A stretch of DNA of 64,000 nt from Xylaria sp. FL1777 (taxonomy: Eukaryota; Ascomycota; Sordariomycetes; Xylariales; Xylariaceae): the NCBI GenBank assembly GCA_022578965.1, contig MU400513.1:310001-374000 (forward strand), in the 5' to 3' direction. The notes beneath the pieces were generated by a model, which was not told where the DNA came from, ran no database searches, and saw only the letters and a list, made by a program, of their open reading frames with translations. The stretch's first letter is position 1. The number at the start of each line of letters is the position of its first letter. This document shows positions 11,483 through 24,287 of the stretch, in pieces. Both the position numbers and the translations under genes were made by a program.

Positions 11483-12267
11483 TTATGAGTTCTTCTTGCT
11501 ATTCGCTGCCGACGTCGCGGGTGTCGGTCCCCTTCCAGTTGTAGCCGTCGCAGGCTGTTTCTGTGTTGACTTTGTTCCGAGTACCTGGAGGAATATCGCT
11601 TTGATCGCGTCGCTGAAGAGTAGAACTGCTGCCGCGCAAGCCGTTTGCCATGATACTATGCTGATGCTGCCAAGAGGCGCTCGCGGAAACGACAATACCC
11701 ACTCGACGTAATATGGGAACCAGCTGCTCGGTAGCCAGAACATAGGCTCCTTTCCGTAGATCCAAGGCAGTATAAACTTGACTCCCGACGTAGCAGACCA
11801 GCGTATAATTCCAGCGGTACGATCGAACTTGGCTTTGGAGGCATCATCTGAGGTTTCTATTCCATGAGAAAGATGAACATCAGTATTACTCGTCTTCCAC
11901 TGTGGGTCGCACTTAGGTTATCGAGCAAGCACTCACTCATCTTTTCGAGCTGCTCCAGCAGCTTGTCGTGTTGGCGCCGGAGCTTTGCCCACTTCGCGAA
12001 CTGGTCCTGGCTGCTCGTAGCATTCAGGTCACGTCGGATCGCAAGGTATTCTTTCTGAAGCTGATTCTTTTCGGTCGCCTGTTTCGAGACCTCCGTTGGT
12101 AAAGTGAGGTAGATATTCCACAGCTGGGCCAATATCGTTAGCTAGTTGATGACGTTTTTGGGGTTTGTCATCGAACATACCATGTTGTTGATAGTTGCGG
12201 CCCCGATGGTGTTCACCAGGTGAACTGCCACCTCGACCAGGAGGACAACAAGAAGCAAGGATGGCAT
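11483..12267 (-). CDS. get1: Get1/WRB, tail-anchored protein insertase subunit
   Basis: Three exons (12267-12181, 12123-11937, 11856-11483) give 215 aa; introns are 57 and 80 nt. Order of features: N-terminal membrane helix ([19 protein letters not shown]), a cytosolic coiled coil of about 60 residues with the highly conserved [19 protein letters not shown] motif that contacts Get3, then two further membrane helices around [17 protein letters not shown] and [16 protein letters not shown]. The C-terminal tail is polar. Role: with Get2, receptor and insertase for Get3-delivered tail-anchored proteins at the ER. Length and topology are usual for filamentous fungi. It is divergent from the PTAR1-like gene. 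Confidence 0.93.
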
Positions 12268-12619
12268 TTTCCTGCGGACCCTGTTCTCGTGTAGGAAGAG
12301 AGGCGCCGCAGCGAGCGCGGGTTGGGCTTGAAGAAAGTAAGAGCTCTTAGTGAGGGAAGCGTGGACTTTGGAGTGTGGCCTGTTCTACATCATAGTGGAG
12401 CTGATAAGGTTAAGAACCGATATGAATTAACATGCCGTATATGTAGTTAAAGGGATTTACCCCACTACGTTCATCCCACCTTGGGCTCCTCCCCCCCCAA
12501 ATCTACTGCGAAGCGACGTGAAGCACTGAGAGACCCTTTGTATTGCGGCTATATTGAGCTTGCCACGGATCTCACTCAGTGCTGCTTAGATCACCTACCT
12601 ACTGACTTGAAAATCCAAT
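12268..12619. promoter_or_regulatory. Divergent promoter of Get1 and PTAR1-like genes
   Basis: A compact 352-bp spacer between two outward start codons, with a C run (CCTCCCCCCCC) at about 12488-12498. No clear TATA box. Both genes may be co-regulated, but this is inference from arrangement only. Confidence 0.6.
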
Positions 12620-13618
12620 ATGTCAAGAGCTCTCGACAAAACTCTATTGTCTCAGTTGAAGTCAGAGGATCCAAGACCTGCCTATACTGACCTTTCAAGA
12701 TTGTTCGCGAAGTTGCCTGAATCTGGCTTACTAGAAATTGAACTTCTTGGACCCAGTCATCCGTTGGAACCAGGTGTCAATTTCCTTCAAGAAGGAAACG
12801 CTATAGCCATCCCCAAGTTAAGGCTCGTGCAGGCCTTCTTTGTTGCTCGCGAGATTTTGCAGGAGCATCTTAAAAATACGGGCGAAGTCATCACCAACGA
12901 TATCACAGCCGCGACCTCCATAATCTTATTGATGGACCCAGAACACTTGACGGCTGCTAATATACGGAAACGTATTCTTTCGACTTCCGGTAATCTAACA
13001 TGGGCCTCTCTAAAAAAGGAAAGGCACTTCGTTGATACGCTGCTCACCGCTAGACTGCATCGTCACACGAAATCACCAACACTCTGGTCGCATCGGCGCT
13101 GGCTTGTCACCACCTGTATGACCTTGGGAATACCCTGGGATATTCGGTACGATATCAAACATGTGATTATGGTGGCCGGAGAACGTCATCCTCGTAATTA
13201 CGTGGCGTGGCAACACGCTCGATTGCTATTAGATCGCGAGCCGAGTCTAGCAGCAGCCATCGCCCCTGATATGAAAGAGTTTTGTTTGAAGAACCACTCT
13301 GATATCTCCGGTTGGACTTTCCTATCAGACTGTATCGCCAGGATTCAAGATCAAGAAAGTCGGAGATCGGTCTTCTCATCGGTGGTCCTTAATGACGTTT
13401 TCTCCTTGACCGAGTCATTCCGTTGGACAAATGAGTCAGTTTGGATGTTCTTGCGCACGATCGTAGCAAGAGAATGTGTCAACCGGCAAGACTTCGAGCG
13501 ATTCATCGCTACAAATAATCGGCTCTCCGCCATAATGCCGCACAATACTTCGCAGTGGACAATTATGGAGAGGGCTCGGGAGTGGTGTGATAAATATGGT
13601 GCGATAAAAGCGGCTTGA
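12620..13618 (+). CDS. Prenyltransferase alpha-subunit repeat protein (PTAR1/Ecm9-like)
   Basis: A single exon of 332 aa. The middle holds prenyltransferase alpha-type helical repeats, with the diagnostic pattern of Trp-containing motifs: LWSHRRWLV, then PRNYVAWQHARLLL, then SGWTFLSD and ESVWMFLRTIV. This is the RabGGTase/FTase alpha repeat family, but the N-terminal half is divergent and the protein is not the canonical Bet4 or Ram2 (it lacks their typical YxxWHYR-type repeat series). Closest in kind are human PTAR1 and budding yeast Ecm9. PTAR1 pairs with the RabGGTase beta subunit to form GGTase-III, which modifies Ykt6; whether the fungal protein does the same is inference. The ATG at 12620 begins MSRALDKTLL. 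Confidence 0.78.
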   Translation: MSRALDKTLLSQLKSEDPRPAYTDLSRLFAKLPESGLLEIELLGPSHPLEPGVNFLQEGNAIAIPKLRLVQAFFVAREILQEHLKNTGEVITNDITAATSIILLMDPEHLTAANIRKRILSTSGNLTWASLKKERHFVDTLLTARLHRHTKSPTLWSHRRWLVTTCMTLGIPWDIRYDIKHVIMVAGERHPRNYVAWQHARLLLDREPSLAAAIAPDMKEFCLKNHSDISGWTFLSDCIARIQDQESRRSVFSSVVLNDVFSLTESFRWTNESVWMFLRTIVARECVNRQDFERFIATNNRLSAIMPHNTSQWTIMERAREWCDKYGAIKAA

Positions 13619-16600
13619 ACTGGGAATACACCGCCCTCCGCCCAGTATGCTATAGACCCGTCGAAGCTGGTTTATCGTGGATCACGACTCAGTTGCTCAA
13701 CCTCAGGAGGAGGTACTAATGGACTCGCACCTGCGCATCTGCGACTGAGCTAGAGGATAACAATACCTTCTAATATTCCTGTGACTTTTCTAAACACGGG
13801 TAGTAACGGTACTATGGTATCTACAATAGTAGATATGGCTACCGATTCCAAATGGTACTCGATAGGCTCTCAAGACAACCAAAGCCATTGCGATGACGCC
13901 TGTGGAGTAATCCTTTCCTCCATCAACATAGCCGGCGCCTTACTCGCCAGGTGGTAAGTATAGATACGGGAAGACCTGATTCCGCAACAGCACGACAAGC
14001 AATAGCATTGGGCAAACCTTAAAAGCACTTGGCAAACATAGCTGACTAAATATAGTGATATGCTACGCGGCTAATATTCAACTGCAGTGCTAATAGGCTA
14101 GGAAGCTTCCGAAAGGCGACTATAGAGATAGATTATCCATGTTCACAAACTTCCACTCCGACATATAGTAACAACCATCAATGTCGCATTCCGCAATGCT
14201 ACGTAGTATACGGTATTGTTTATTTTCCATATCAAATCAATCAAATGCTGCTGTAGAACGCTCGCCCTTGCATTTGAAACACTGAGCTGTTTAAGCAAAT
14301 GTTGATAGCCGAAATGCCACACAGGTGGTGCTGGCCTTCTAGGCAACTCTTTGCCTAAACATTGGAGCTCAATCAACAAGACGATTCGTCAACGGCTTTA
14401 ACAACCCACTACCATATGACGCGTCCGTGAAGTCCGCTCTCGCAAAAGGTGCCGCGGAAGTGGCAGGCTGAGCAAGGCAGGACACGAAATTGAAACTATG
14501 TTCCCAAGTTATCCGAAGTCGAGTATAACTGCAGAGCCAACTATGCATTTAATCCATCTACGCAGTACTCCGTATATGCGTATAATATATACGTAGTGTG
14601 TAGCTCCATGCATTCGGTAAAGACTCTACGCATAATAACTTCAATGCTACCCCTGCATCGTGATAAAAGGAGAATACCGACCATCGAGAGCAAACCCCCT
14701 GCTTTGCCCCCTTAACCCAGCAGCCGCTAGTTTAAGTAGTATACACTAAGTGCCTAGCGTAGCTCCTCAGAAATCGGTCCACCCGGACTTGCAGACAATG
14801 AAGTCAACCCGGTATCTGCTATGACCTGGACTGCTGAGTATTAATGCCTATGGTCGGACAATAGCAATTATTCGCATAATCAACAATGGCTGTCTAGTTA
14901 GACGCGCGGTGCTTGTGGAGATAAAAATAAATTAAACCTGAAACATATTCTACAATATGCTGCCTACTGCAGGGCACAGACGCAGGTATGTTCTACGATT
15001 TAGTGGAAATTGACATACCTATTCAGTAGCGGTGTTAAGAGCCGAGGAGTTGAAGTGTCCGCCGTATCCGGTGAGACAGACTTAGCTAGATACCCAGCAT
15101 TTTGAAGAGCCTTCTAAGCTCCGAGCTCAAATGTAATAGCCGCTCCCGGATAATTGAGTTGTGAGCAGGCTCCTCCTGAAAGCAAGTTCCCGCTTCATCA
15201 TGAGCAACCTGATGGAAAGGATAGCATGACTACTACGTACATGCAAGCGGTGGTGATAGGATATATGCGTAAAGAGATAGGATATAAAAAGAAAGCCGAG
15301 TTTAATTTGTCATGCGCTTACTGGCTTTCGCTGCTCGGATGCCGGGTGCTGGGAAGTAAACAGACGCTGAGCAACTGCAGCACAGCGTTGGCAAAACATC
15401 TGATTGTTGTTGCGTTTCCGTTGCAGCGCTTTTTCTACATCTTCATGATGTTGATACCTATTTACGTGTGCGGTGCTCTGGCTTTCCGGTTTCTTACATG
15501 CTGCCAGCCGTAGTTTATATGTATGCGTACTAAGTGTCTACACTAAATGGACAATGGAGGTGATCGCTGGCCAATGGCAGGATCTAGCGCACAGTAGCAT
15601 GGGTCGTCTATGGGGGCTAGATGGGGGCTAAACCGGGGTTTGGCAGGTTGGCAGATTGCGAAGTACAGTACTTGGCCAGAAGGCGCACAAGTACTACGCG
15701 AAAGTCCAGAGTGCCCACAACGGTGTCCACCCGGACGCGGCCAATAACGACGCCTCCCGCACCGCGTGGTGGGCCAGGGCAGCCAGGAACAGCAATTGAT
15801 GAATGAGAGTCCAGCAGCTTCCCCAGCTGCACGCCATCCTAGCAAGCAATCCTGCCGGCCCAGCACCGGCCAAAACGCTCCCAGCAACCCCGGTAGAGCA
15901 GCCCTCGACAGCCACAAGGGGAAAGTCGAACATGCGTCGACATGCTATCTCTGCTATCTGCTCGACGCATACTGACTAGTGCAATCTATAGCCGCAGCAG
16001 GAGACCCAGAACGCCAAGCCCAATGGCCGCCGATCGCTTCGCCGTCGAGGTACAGTACCAATACAGACGCTCGGCTCTATCGAGTTCATGTATACCACAC
16101 ATACCTGAGTGTATACTACTACGTACACTACATACAGTACACGAGAGTAGTGCACCGGTAGTATGGAGGGAGAGCCGGGTTTATTATACAATGTATACTC
16201 AGTGAGTAAAATACCGGTACATCGCAGTGTACTCTACATACAAATCTTATGTACAGTATCTACTATATACACGAGTCGAAGTGTTGGCCTTTGACTCGTT
16301 CCCAACCGGCTCTCTCCACTAATCTAGCACGATTCAAACATCCATCCATCATCATCTATATACTGTACTATACGTAGTGTGGTATCTCCATCTCTCCACC
16401 ATCTCTCAACTCTATCCCCCCTCTCTCCCCGAGTGCTCTCCCTGAGTCTTGAGTCTTGAGTCTTGAGTGCTGAGTCTTGTTGTCGTTATTGGTGCTGTTG
16501 AAACCAATGCGTTCATCCTAATATTTAACTGTTAATTCATTAGTCGTTTCCGTCCTGTTTCTAATACTGTTTCTCGGTACTCTCTCTCCTTTGCCACTAA

Positions 16601-17129
16601 CTCGGGGATAGAAGTGGCGCCTGTGTATTTCTTTGTCTCATATAACCGTACCTCTCTGTCTTGGAATTCAAGTCGCCATATATTGGATAGCGATCCTCGC
16701 TCCTAGTGAACCTATCAAGGCCCTACATTCCTTGTCGTCGGACTTTTTCTGCGAAACCCTCTTCGCTCGTCCTCTCTCTTGTGTGGCCTTCTTGTCGACG
16801 TCCTAGCCGACAAGGCCATTCTGTCGTTTTGCTCTTACCAATGCCGCCCTACAGCTTCATCGTCGCATAATCTCGGGACTCGGAGTCTGGTACTCGGTCG
16901 TCTGCTTTACATATATCTCTATATACAGCCGGATCTCAACGTTACTAACGCGATCGACCGTTTACGAAGCTACTTGCTCTGAATTACACTCTCGCTTTAG
17001 ACCAAGGCTCTCACTACGCTTGTCGAACCGAAATTGATACGTCGACGGCTTCCGTGTGAGGGGTGTTCTGGAGAAAAGCCAGTTGGACTGAGGGAGGGAC
17101 TCGGTTAAGTTGATGTTGGGTGTATCAAG
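13619..17129. other. Long spacer before the aspartic protease gene
   Basis: About 3.5 kb without a supportable gene. It contains a 40-codon open frame at 13835-13957 that ends on a strong splice donor, a TACGCAGTA element at 14559-14567 overlapping TACTCCGTA at 14566-14574, and an ATG-started 95-codon frame at 15226-15513 without recognisable features. The stretch from about 16300 to 17129 is pyrimidine-rich and looks like promoter or 5' leader of the protease gene. Confidence 0.5.
16444..16477. repeat. 7-bp tandem repeat (GAGTCTT)
   Basis: Three perfect GAGTCTT units, a variant GAGTGCT, and another GAGTCTT, about 650 bp upstream of the protease start. Probably a microsatellite within the leader region. 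Confidence 0.8.
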
Positions 17130-18762
17130 ATGTATCAGGTCTTCATTTTGCTTCAGCTCTCATTATGGGTCACGAGTATATATGCACTGGTGCTAGGTGC
17201 GCCTGAAAGTCAACATGAAGCCAGCAGTCGAGCTGTCGACGCAACTCCCAAGGGATTTGTTACATTTAGATTAGTCAAGAAGGCTACCACCGTTAGTATT
17301 TGAGACGCGAACCGCCTGACACGCTTTTGCTAACCTCGAATCGAATATAGTTTGATAAATTCAAACCCACCATCACCCCCCGATCTCCCAAGGGTGATGG
17401 CCAAGAGACGGACGACAGTGTCGCGATCACTGAGAGGGCCGCTGGCTATAAAATCGTCAAAGCCCAAGCGCCAAGCTTTAAAAACAGCGCCGGCATCGAC
17501 CAAGATGGAACTGACTACTCATACTTTGCTGAGGTCCAGCTCGGATCAGAGGCCAAGCAGCTTTACATGCTTCTTGACACGGGTGCAAGCACAACTTGGG
17601 TCATGGGATCAACTTGCACATCAAAATCATGTACCACGCACAACACGTTTGGACCGGACGACTCGAAAACATACAATGATACTGGCAAGGCCTATTCTGT
17701 GGAGTACGGCACTGGCTCTGTCCGCGGCAATGTAGTCCAGGATAGCCTGTCCCTAGCCGGGCTCTCGGTGACTCTGCCTTTCGGAGTTGCTAATACCACC
17801 TCGGACCAATTCACACAGTTTCCATTTGATGGTATCTTGGGACTGGCCACCAGCTCCGATACTTGGCTCAGTGCCGTCATGGACGCTAAATTGATTGCTT
17901 CAAACTTGTTTGGCATTAGCTTGTCGAGAAGCTCGGATGGCACGAATGACGGAGAAATTGTCTTCGGCGCGGTGGATCCGGATAAGTACACAGGGAATAT
18001 CACGTATTCGTCGGTCAGATCCAACAGTGCTTGGACCATTCCCATGGACGACATTACAATCAGCGGCCAGTCAGCCAGTATCACAGGGAGGTCGGCTTAT
18101 ATCGACACTGGCACAAGTTTCGTGTTTGGCCCCCCAGATGATGTCGCGGCCATGTATAAGCTAATCCCTGGCTCATCCACGAGTGACAGCTCAACGTATA
18201 CTATTCCTTGCGATACCGATAGCCAAGTAGCTTTTACCTTCTCGGGGGCAAGCTGGAATGTGTCTTCCAAAGACTTCGTGTCAGCGCCCAACAGCGATGG
18301 CACTTGTACGGGCAACATTTATGGGATAGAGTATGTTTCTGGCGGATGGTTGCTTGGTGACGTATTTTTGAAGAACGTCTACAGTGTCTTCGATGTAGAC
18401 AACGGGCGAATTGGTAGGTTCCGCCAAATATCAACCCAACCACCTATATTCCCGGGGATTCTGGCTGACAAACAGCAGGTTTCGCTGCCAAGGCAGTCCC
18501 AAAGACTACCGAACCAAGTACCACAACTACTACAGCTCCTACGGGAACGCCCGCGGCTGCAGTGTCATCTGGTTCAGACCCAAGCGCTACCCCCACGGAC
18601 ACGACGGGATTGAACGGACACGAAACACCGACGACCGGCGCATCCGCTGCACAACCTACGGATGGCAGCGTCCAGCAGGATTCATCTGGTGGCAAACTCG
18701 GTCTAGGATGCTCTATGGCATTGCTTGCTTCGATACTCTCCGCAATCACTGTGGTCGTCTAA
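17130..18762 (+). CDS. GPI-anchored secreted aspartic protease (pepsin family A1)
   Basis: Three exons (17130-17291, 17351-18413, 18479-18762) give 502 aa; introns are 59 and 65 nt. A signal peptide covers about residues 1-24 and a propeptide follows to about residue 105. The two catalytic motifs are DTGAST (Asp130) and DTGTSF (Asp306); the flap Tyr is in VEYGTGS (Tyr173). After the catalytic unit comes a Thr/Ser/Pro-rich stalk, then a Gly-rich site and a hydrophobic tail (LLASILSAITVVV) as expected for a GPI signal. This layout matches yapsin/OpsB/CtsD-type fungal proteases at the plasma membrane or wall. The mature enzyme probably processes surface proteins. The exon 3 frame is set by the second intron; read-through would lose the anchor. 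Confidence 0.92.
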
Positions 18763-19740
18763 GTCTGCAAGGACATTTGGAGCACTCTACGTGTTTTCCT
18801 CTAGTCCGTTCAACCTGAATTGCGTATAGGACCATGACACAAGTGTACTTGTGGATTTCGGAACTCCTTACTCTACATTGAGATCCTGAGATACGCGGCG
18901 TTATGACACAACTTAAATATTAAATATCGGTCCCTGGGATGGACACGGAGGATTCTCACTGGGTTGTGCTCTTATCAAGGTGATAAGATGACCAGATCAG
19001 AGACGAATGATACCATGATGAGGTTGACTGAAGCAAGCAGTGAAGTTTACGCAGGTTTTGCCGCGGAAATCTACAGTCAGCAGATAGAGCCAGTGACTTG
19101 TATATATATACACGCAACTAGTCGCCAGCTGTTTATATATAGAGAACATGTAATAAGCAAAAGAAATATTCGCTTCGGAGCTGCACTCGTTTGACTTGAA
19201 TGATGTGAATTAGATAGGTATGTACATTCAAGATATCTTGTTCGGCCTCTATCGCTCTTCACCATATTGGCTACATTGCTACAGCATGCCTCTCCCAAAG
19301 GGCAACTAAAGGGTATATGAAATATCCAATTGTATATACATACTATATAGCTACTTATAGTTCATGTATAATAAATAATACAAAGAAACTCAACGATCTC
19401 TTATGATTTACTTGTTCCCTATTTACCTAGGTAATCTGATAGAAGAAAGGTTTCATAAATGTATACGGACGGTTTAAGACGGCTCAATTCAGGGGCTCTC
19501 TTATCATCCGACGATAAGACGTAACCTGGTACCTAGGATAAGAAGTAGATAGGTACCTATTATCTTGGCAAGTGACTTAAGGCAGGGAGTCTAGTGTGTA
19601 CAATGCCGGTTCCGTAAGGATGGGATTGTTTTAGGACAATAGCTTAGTTATACAAAATTCCTACCACGTCTGCTTGCTGGACTTATCATAGATCACTCAG
19701 CCTCGCGCAAGATGCTTCCGCGATAAGACAACCAAGCACA
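18763..19740. other. Spacer between protease and transporter genes
   Basis: Holds the protease 3' flank and the transporter promoter. It is AT-rich near 19320-19385 and carries TACCTAGGTA at 19424-19433 and TAGGTACCTA at 19550-19559. No gene is supported. Confidence 0.6.
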
Positions 19741-21659
19741 ATGGCCAAGGCCACGAACCGCAGCTCCCACAACGAGCAATCGAATGACGTCGCAAACCAC
19801 CACGATTCGCATGCCAATGCCGCTCCTCCCAAGGACGAGGAACACCAGGGCTTGCTCGCCGGCCGCGAGTCGGACGGCGAGGATGATATTGACGACGACG
19901 ACGACGGCCTCATAGTGCATCCGGGCGGCCGGGACATCGCCCAGGATGCTGATCACGACTCGCTTGGGCCCAGAACCCCGAGAACACCGAACCGCGTGCG
20001 TTTCGACCTACGCCCTACCAACATCCCCCCGGCTGCCAATGGCACGCACGACTCCATCGACTCGGTGCCCCCGTTCGACTCGTTCGACTACCTCGACCAC
20101 GAGCCCGAAAGCCCCGGCGGACGAGACCGTACAGTGCGGCGGCCGCTGCTGACCGACATCGAGGCGCCGTCCGTGACAGTAGCCAACAACTTGTCGGACG
20201 ACGATGTCCACACATGGGCCGAGCGCGAGCGTAGCCGGCCCAAGTCGGGTCTGCGGTCGGCCTTCATGAACATGGCAAACAGCATCATCGGCGCCGGCAT
20301 CATCGGACAGCCGTACGCCTTCAAGGATGCCGGCCTGGCCGCCGGCATCGTGCTGCTCGTCGGGCTGACCGTCGTCATCGACTGGACCATCCGCCTCATC
20401 GTCATCAACAGCAAGCTCAGCGGCGCCAGCAGCTTCCAGGGCACCGTCGAGCACTGCTTCGGCAAGACTGGCCTGATCGCTATCAGCGTCGCCCAGTGGG
20501 CCTTTGCGTTCGGCGGCATGATAGCCTTCGGTGTCATCGTCGGCGATTCCATCCCTCCCGTCTTCCGTGCCATCTGGCCGAACCTGCACGAACTTCCCGT
20601 TCTTAGCCTCCTGGGCAACAGAAAAGCTGTCATTGTCATTTTCATATTGGGTATTAGCTACCCGTTAACACTATATAGAGATATCGCCAAAGTACGTCCT
20701 CCTGTCCCGAACACTCCATTCCTGGCTCTGCGATGTGTGCTAATAGGGGCAATATAGTTGGCGAAGGCGAGCACACTTGCTCTCATTAGCATGGGAATCA
20801 TTGTAACTACAGTTGTCATACAAGGTGCCCTTACTCCTTTAGAAAACCGGGGTTCTTTCACCACCCCGTTACTTACTGTAAACGACGGCATATTCCAGGC
20901 TATAGGCGTCATCTCGTTTGGTACGTATGACATTCTCACCTATCGAGCAAGAAGCCCGGAGTTGATTGAACTTTACTAACTGATATTGTTAGCTTTTGTT
21001 TGCCAGCACAACTCCCTCTTAATATACGGTTCCCTCAAGACTCCCACGATAGACCGATTCGCAACTGTAACGCATTACTCCACGGGTGTATCGATGATTG
21101 CATGTCTTGTCATGGCACTAGCAGGCTTCCTAACGTTTGGAGACAAAACGTTGGGAAATGTGCTCAACAACTTCCCTGCCGACAACACGATGGTGACGAT
21201 CGCCCGGCTGTGCTTCGGATTAAACATGCTCACTACGTTGCCCCTCGAAGCCTTTGTCTGCCGGGAGGTCATGCTTAATTATTGGTTCCCCGATGAACCC
21301 TTCAACATGAACCTACACCTCATCTATAGCTCAGCTCTCGTCGTCTCGGCTATGGTGTTAAGCCTTTTTACATGCGACTTAGGCATCGTCTTCGAGCTCG
21401 TCGGCGCCACGAGCGCGGCTGCACTAGCGTATATATTACCACCCCTGTGCTATATTAAGTTGAGCTCCAGGTCGTGGAGGACGTACGTCGCTATGGGTGT
21501 GGTGGCGTTTGGGTGCGCCATCATGCTTATCAGCGTTCTACAGACCGGGGCGAAGATGATCAAAGGTAAAGTACACTTCCTCGATGATGGCATTCATTTC
21601 ATACGTATGGCACTAACTTTTGCTTCACAGGAGGAGGCGACCCTGTTCAATGCGTGTAA
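19741..21659 (+). CDS. AAAP-family amino-acid transporter (Avt2/SLC38-like)
   Basis: Four exons (19741-20691, 20758-20920, 20993-21565, 21631-21659) give 571 aa. The first 180 residues are polar and acidic, predicted cytosolic, with a DDIDDDDDG tract. Transporter core then begins at SAFMNMANSIIGAGIIGQPYAF, the classic first-helix motif of the amino acid/auxin permease family, followed by about ten more membrane helices. The family includes vacuolar Avt proteins and SLC38 carriers; the long N-terminus suggests an Avt2-like vacuolar or ER carrier. Substrate cannot be read from sequence. The last exon is only 29 nt and encodes a short tail (GGDPVQCV); read-through of intron 3 would extend the protein differently. 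The 5' exon is rich in GC. Confidence 0.9.
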
Positions 21660-22106
21660 AGGCATTGTTCTATCCCGATATATATATGTACATGTATTTG
21701 TAGCATTTGAGCATCTTTTGTATCCGCATCTAACTAGGTATACAAGCGGTTTGTTTACAGCAGATAGAGGGAAAGGATCCGGTCCTTGATAGCCAACTTA
21801 AACAATGGCAGTCATGGCATCTTGCTTATAATATGGCTAGGGAAAGTCGGACCGGGTTTTGTTAGAATTATGTCTATCTTATGGGAGAACGGAATAAAAC
21901 AAAACCTCGATAGAGCTATTTAGAGTTTTACGTAAGAGGTTTTATACACTCTTTGTGACGACAGCTGTCGGTCCGTCTGTTCATCTGTCTATCTGTCTGT
22001 CCGCCTCGTCCCATTCTTACTACTGCGTACGTACTGTAGGTCCTACGGGAAAACTCACAGGGCACGCACGTGAGAGTCCTATGGTAGGACAAGACCTTGG
22101 TACTAG

Positions 22107-22129
22107 GGTAGGTAGGTAAGTAGGTAGGT
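22107..22129. repeat. GTAG microsatellite
   Basis: Imperfect tandem GTAG/GTAA units in the transporter downstream spacer. Confidence 0.75.
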
Positions 22130-22196
22130 CCATCATCCGGGATCCGCCGTCCCAGATCGTCAGACCTGTTACACCATGGAAGGCTCGAGTCCTAGG

Positions 22197-22214
22197 TATC
22201 TATCTATCTATCTC
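22197..22214. repeat. CTAT microsatellite
   Basis: About four tandem TATC units. Confidence 0.75.
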
Positions 22215-22712
22215 TACTACATACTCACTTGTACCATCCTCCTCAGGGTCTTACCGCGTACAGTACAGTACGGTAACATAGGTATACTAGTTTCATGGCT
22301 GTCTTACTTACAGCACGCTCCCCAAAACCTGCCGTGGGGGGGGGGAGATGATTGGCTCGAGATACCTAACCCCTTCTTGACTACGGCACGTGAATAGATA
22401 GTATACGTACTGTAGATATAGGGACCCGAATCGATCGAGACGCATTATCAACACGTAGCACTTAAATGGGGTAAGATACACACGCACCCGCCCACTGTGC
22501 TGTATGCCTAGGTACGTACGCAGTAGTGTACGGTAAGTAATGCTGTCAGATCTTACCTTGCTTAGTTGGCTTCGGTATGACCCGGGGTATCAGGTATGTA
22601 TGTAGGCATGTGAGAGAAAGGGCACATTGGAAGGGACACACACAAATGGCTTTATCGCTTAGCGCGGCGTTGGGGATTGGTTGCCTACTTTACTTACTTA
22701 GACTACCGGTAG

Positions 22713-22742
22713 TGGATGGATGGATGGATGGATGAATGGATG
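22713..22742. repeat. GGAT microsatellite
   Basis: Tandem GGAT units, with one GAAT interruption near the end. Confidence 0.8.
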
Positions 22743-24261
22743 TTCGTTCGCCTCAGCTGGGCTTGGCTTGGCTTCGGTATTCTAAATGGAAGTTGCTGAG
22801 GCAAGGCAGACAGACATACCTACTGTACGATAGGTAGGCATATCATACAGACGTGAGCAAGTATATACTTACATGTATAAGTGTACCTCGAGATGAGATG
22901 TTTGTGGTGGGGGTTTGAAGGGCTTGGCGCTTTTCGGATCTTTTATATCCACCTACGATTTATTTATTTATACTCGATCATGTTACATAATGGGAAATAT
23001 GCTGCTGCATGTAAGTAAGTACGGCATGCAGCATCAAACACGCAGTACCGTGGTCCCTTTGTGCAGGACAACAGACAGACAGGACAGACATTGCCTCGAA
23101 GGGCTCCCTTTGCATGATTAATCTACGCAGTATAGCACATACACATGCACACATACGAGAACGGCCACATCCGATACACCCGAGGAATCATGAGACGGAT
23201 AGACACAGACGGATAGATAGACAGGGAGAGATAGATAATACTTACCACGTGTAGAAACAAAAGCTCTAGCTGCATGACGTATCAGATTAATGTAGAATAT
23301 ACGGAGACAGTACAGATACAAAGATGGGATACCGGTAGGAATACCAGATAGGTGCTGTAGGCTGTAGGCTCCCACACACACCACACAAAAGAAGCAATCA
23401 AATGACCAACCAGCGGATCAACTAAGCATAACTCACAGGGCCAGATCCTCTGCCTCCTCCCCATACTTCAGCCCACCTGATCCGCGAAGGGCAGGCGGAT
23501 AAGTATCTACCTAGGCAGGCTGCCTTCTTTTGGTATCTCTGTCTCATCCAATACGATACAGGCACAGTAGCACGTAGCCGTCGTATCACCAGACGGGAGA
23601 GGAAAAGTGGTGGTGATGTGATGTAAGTAGATAATACCCCGAAAACCCCGCTTCTAGGTGAATGGGGGGGAAGGGAGAGAAGAGGGGGTGTGGTCAGGGT
23701 GAGTGGGTTTGGAAGTGCAGAATAGATCAAAATAGATCATGTAGTTAGTTAGTTGGTTAGCTATCTACGAAGTAGGTAGGTGTGTAGTCTACAGATATAT
23801 AAGTGAGGAGCGAAGACGCGAATATATCCCTTTTATACGTCCCTTCTGTCTGCATCTCACCGTCATCGTCTGTCTGTCTGTTGCCCTTCGAAAGCTACGT
23901 TACGCTCTTCACTGGTGAGTCTAATATCTCTCTGTGTCTCTCTGTTTATCAACCAGTATTTCAACTGTCACCTATCCATCTATCTATCCCTTCCTGGAAG
24001 TATGGTGGACAATGTTAAGAGATAGAGAGCACTGCTTGGGTGTTTGTCTGCGTCGATGTTCCCTGGATGGAATGGGTATTATCGGCAAACCTCAGTGGGG
24101 TTGAACAAGAGTCAGACAGACGAAGGAAGCTCTAGGTGTCGGTGTCGGGATCGTTCTCTCCTTTCTTTCCCAATCCCTGGGTTCCATCTAACAAACTAAA
24201 CAAAACAACCACCTCTCGTCTATCTCTACCCACCCAGATCCAAACCCAACCAGCATTCTTG

Positions 24262-24287
24262 AGCAAGCAAGCAAGCAAGCAAGCAAA
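24262..24287. repeat. AGCA microsatellite in the micropeptide leader
   Basis: About six AGCA units roughly 90-110 bp upstream of the micropeptide start codon. Confidence 0.8.

Noticed and set aside
15226..15513. 95-codon plus-strand frame with hydrophobic patches
   Set aside because: The longer version starts at TTG; no recognisable domain, codon bias or flanking splice signals. Kept only as a note in the spacer.
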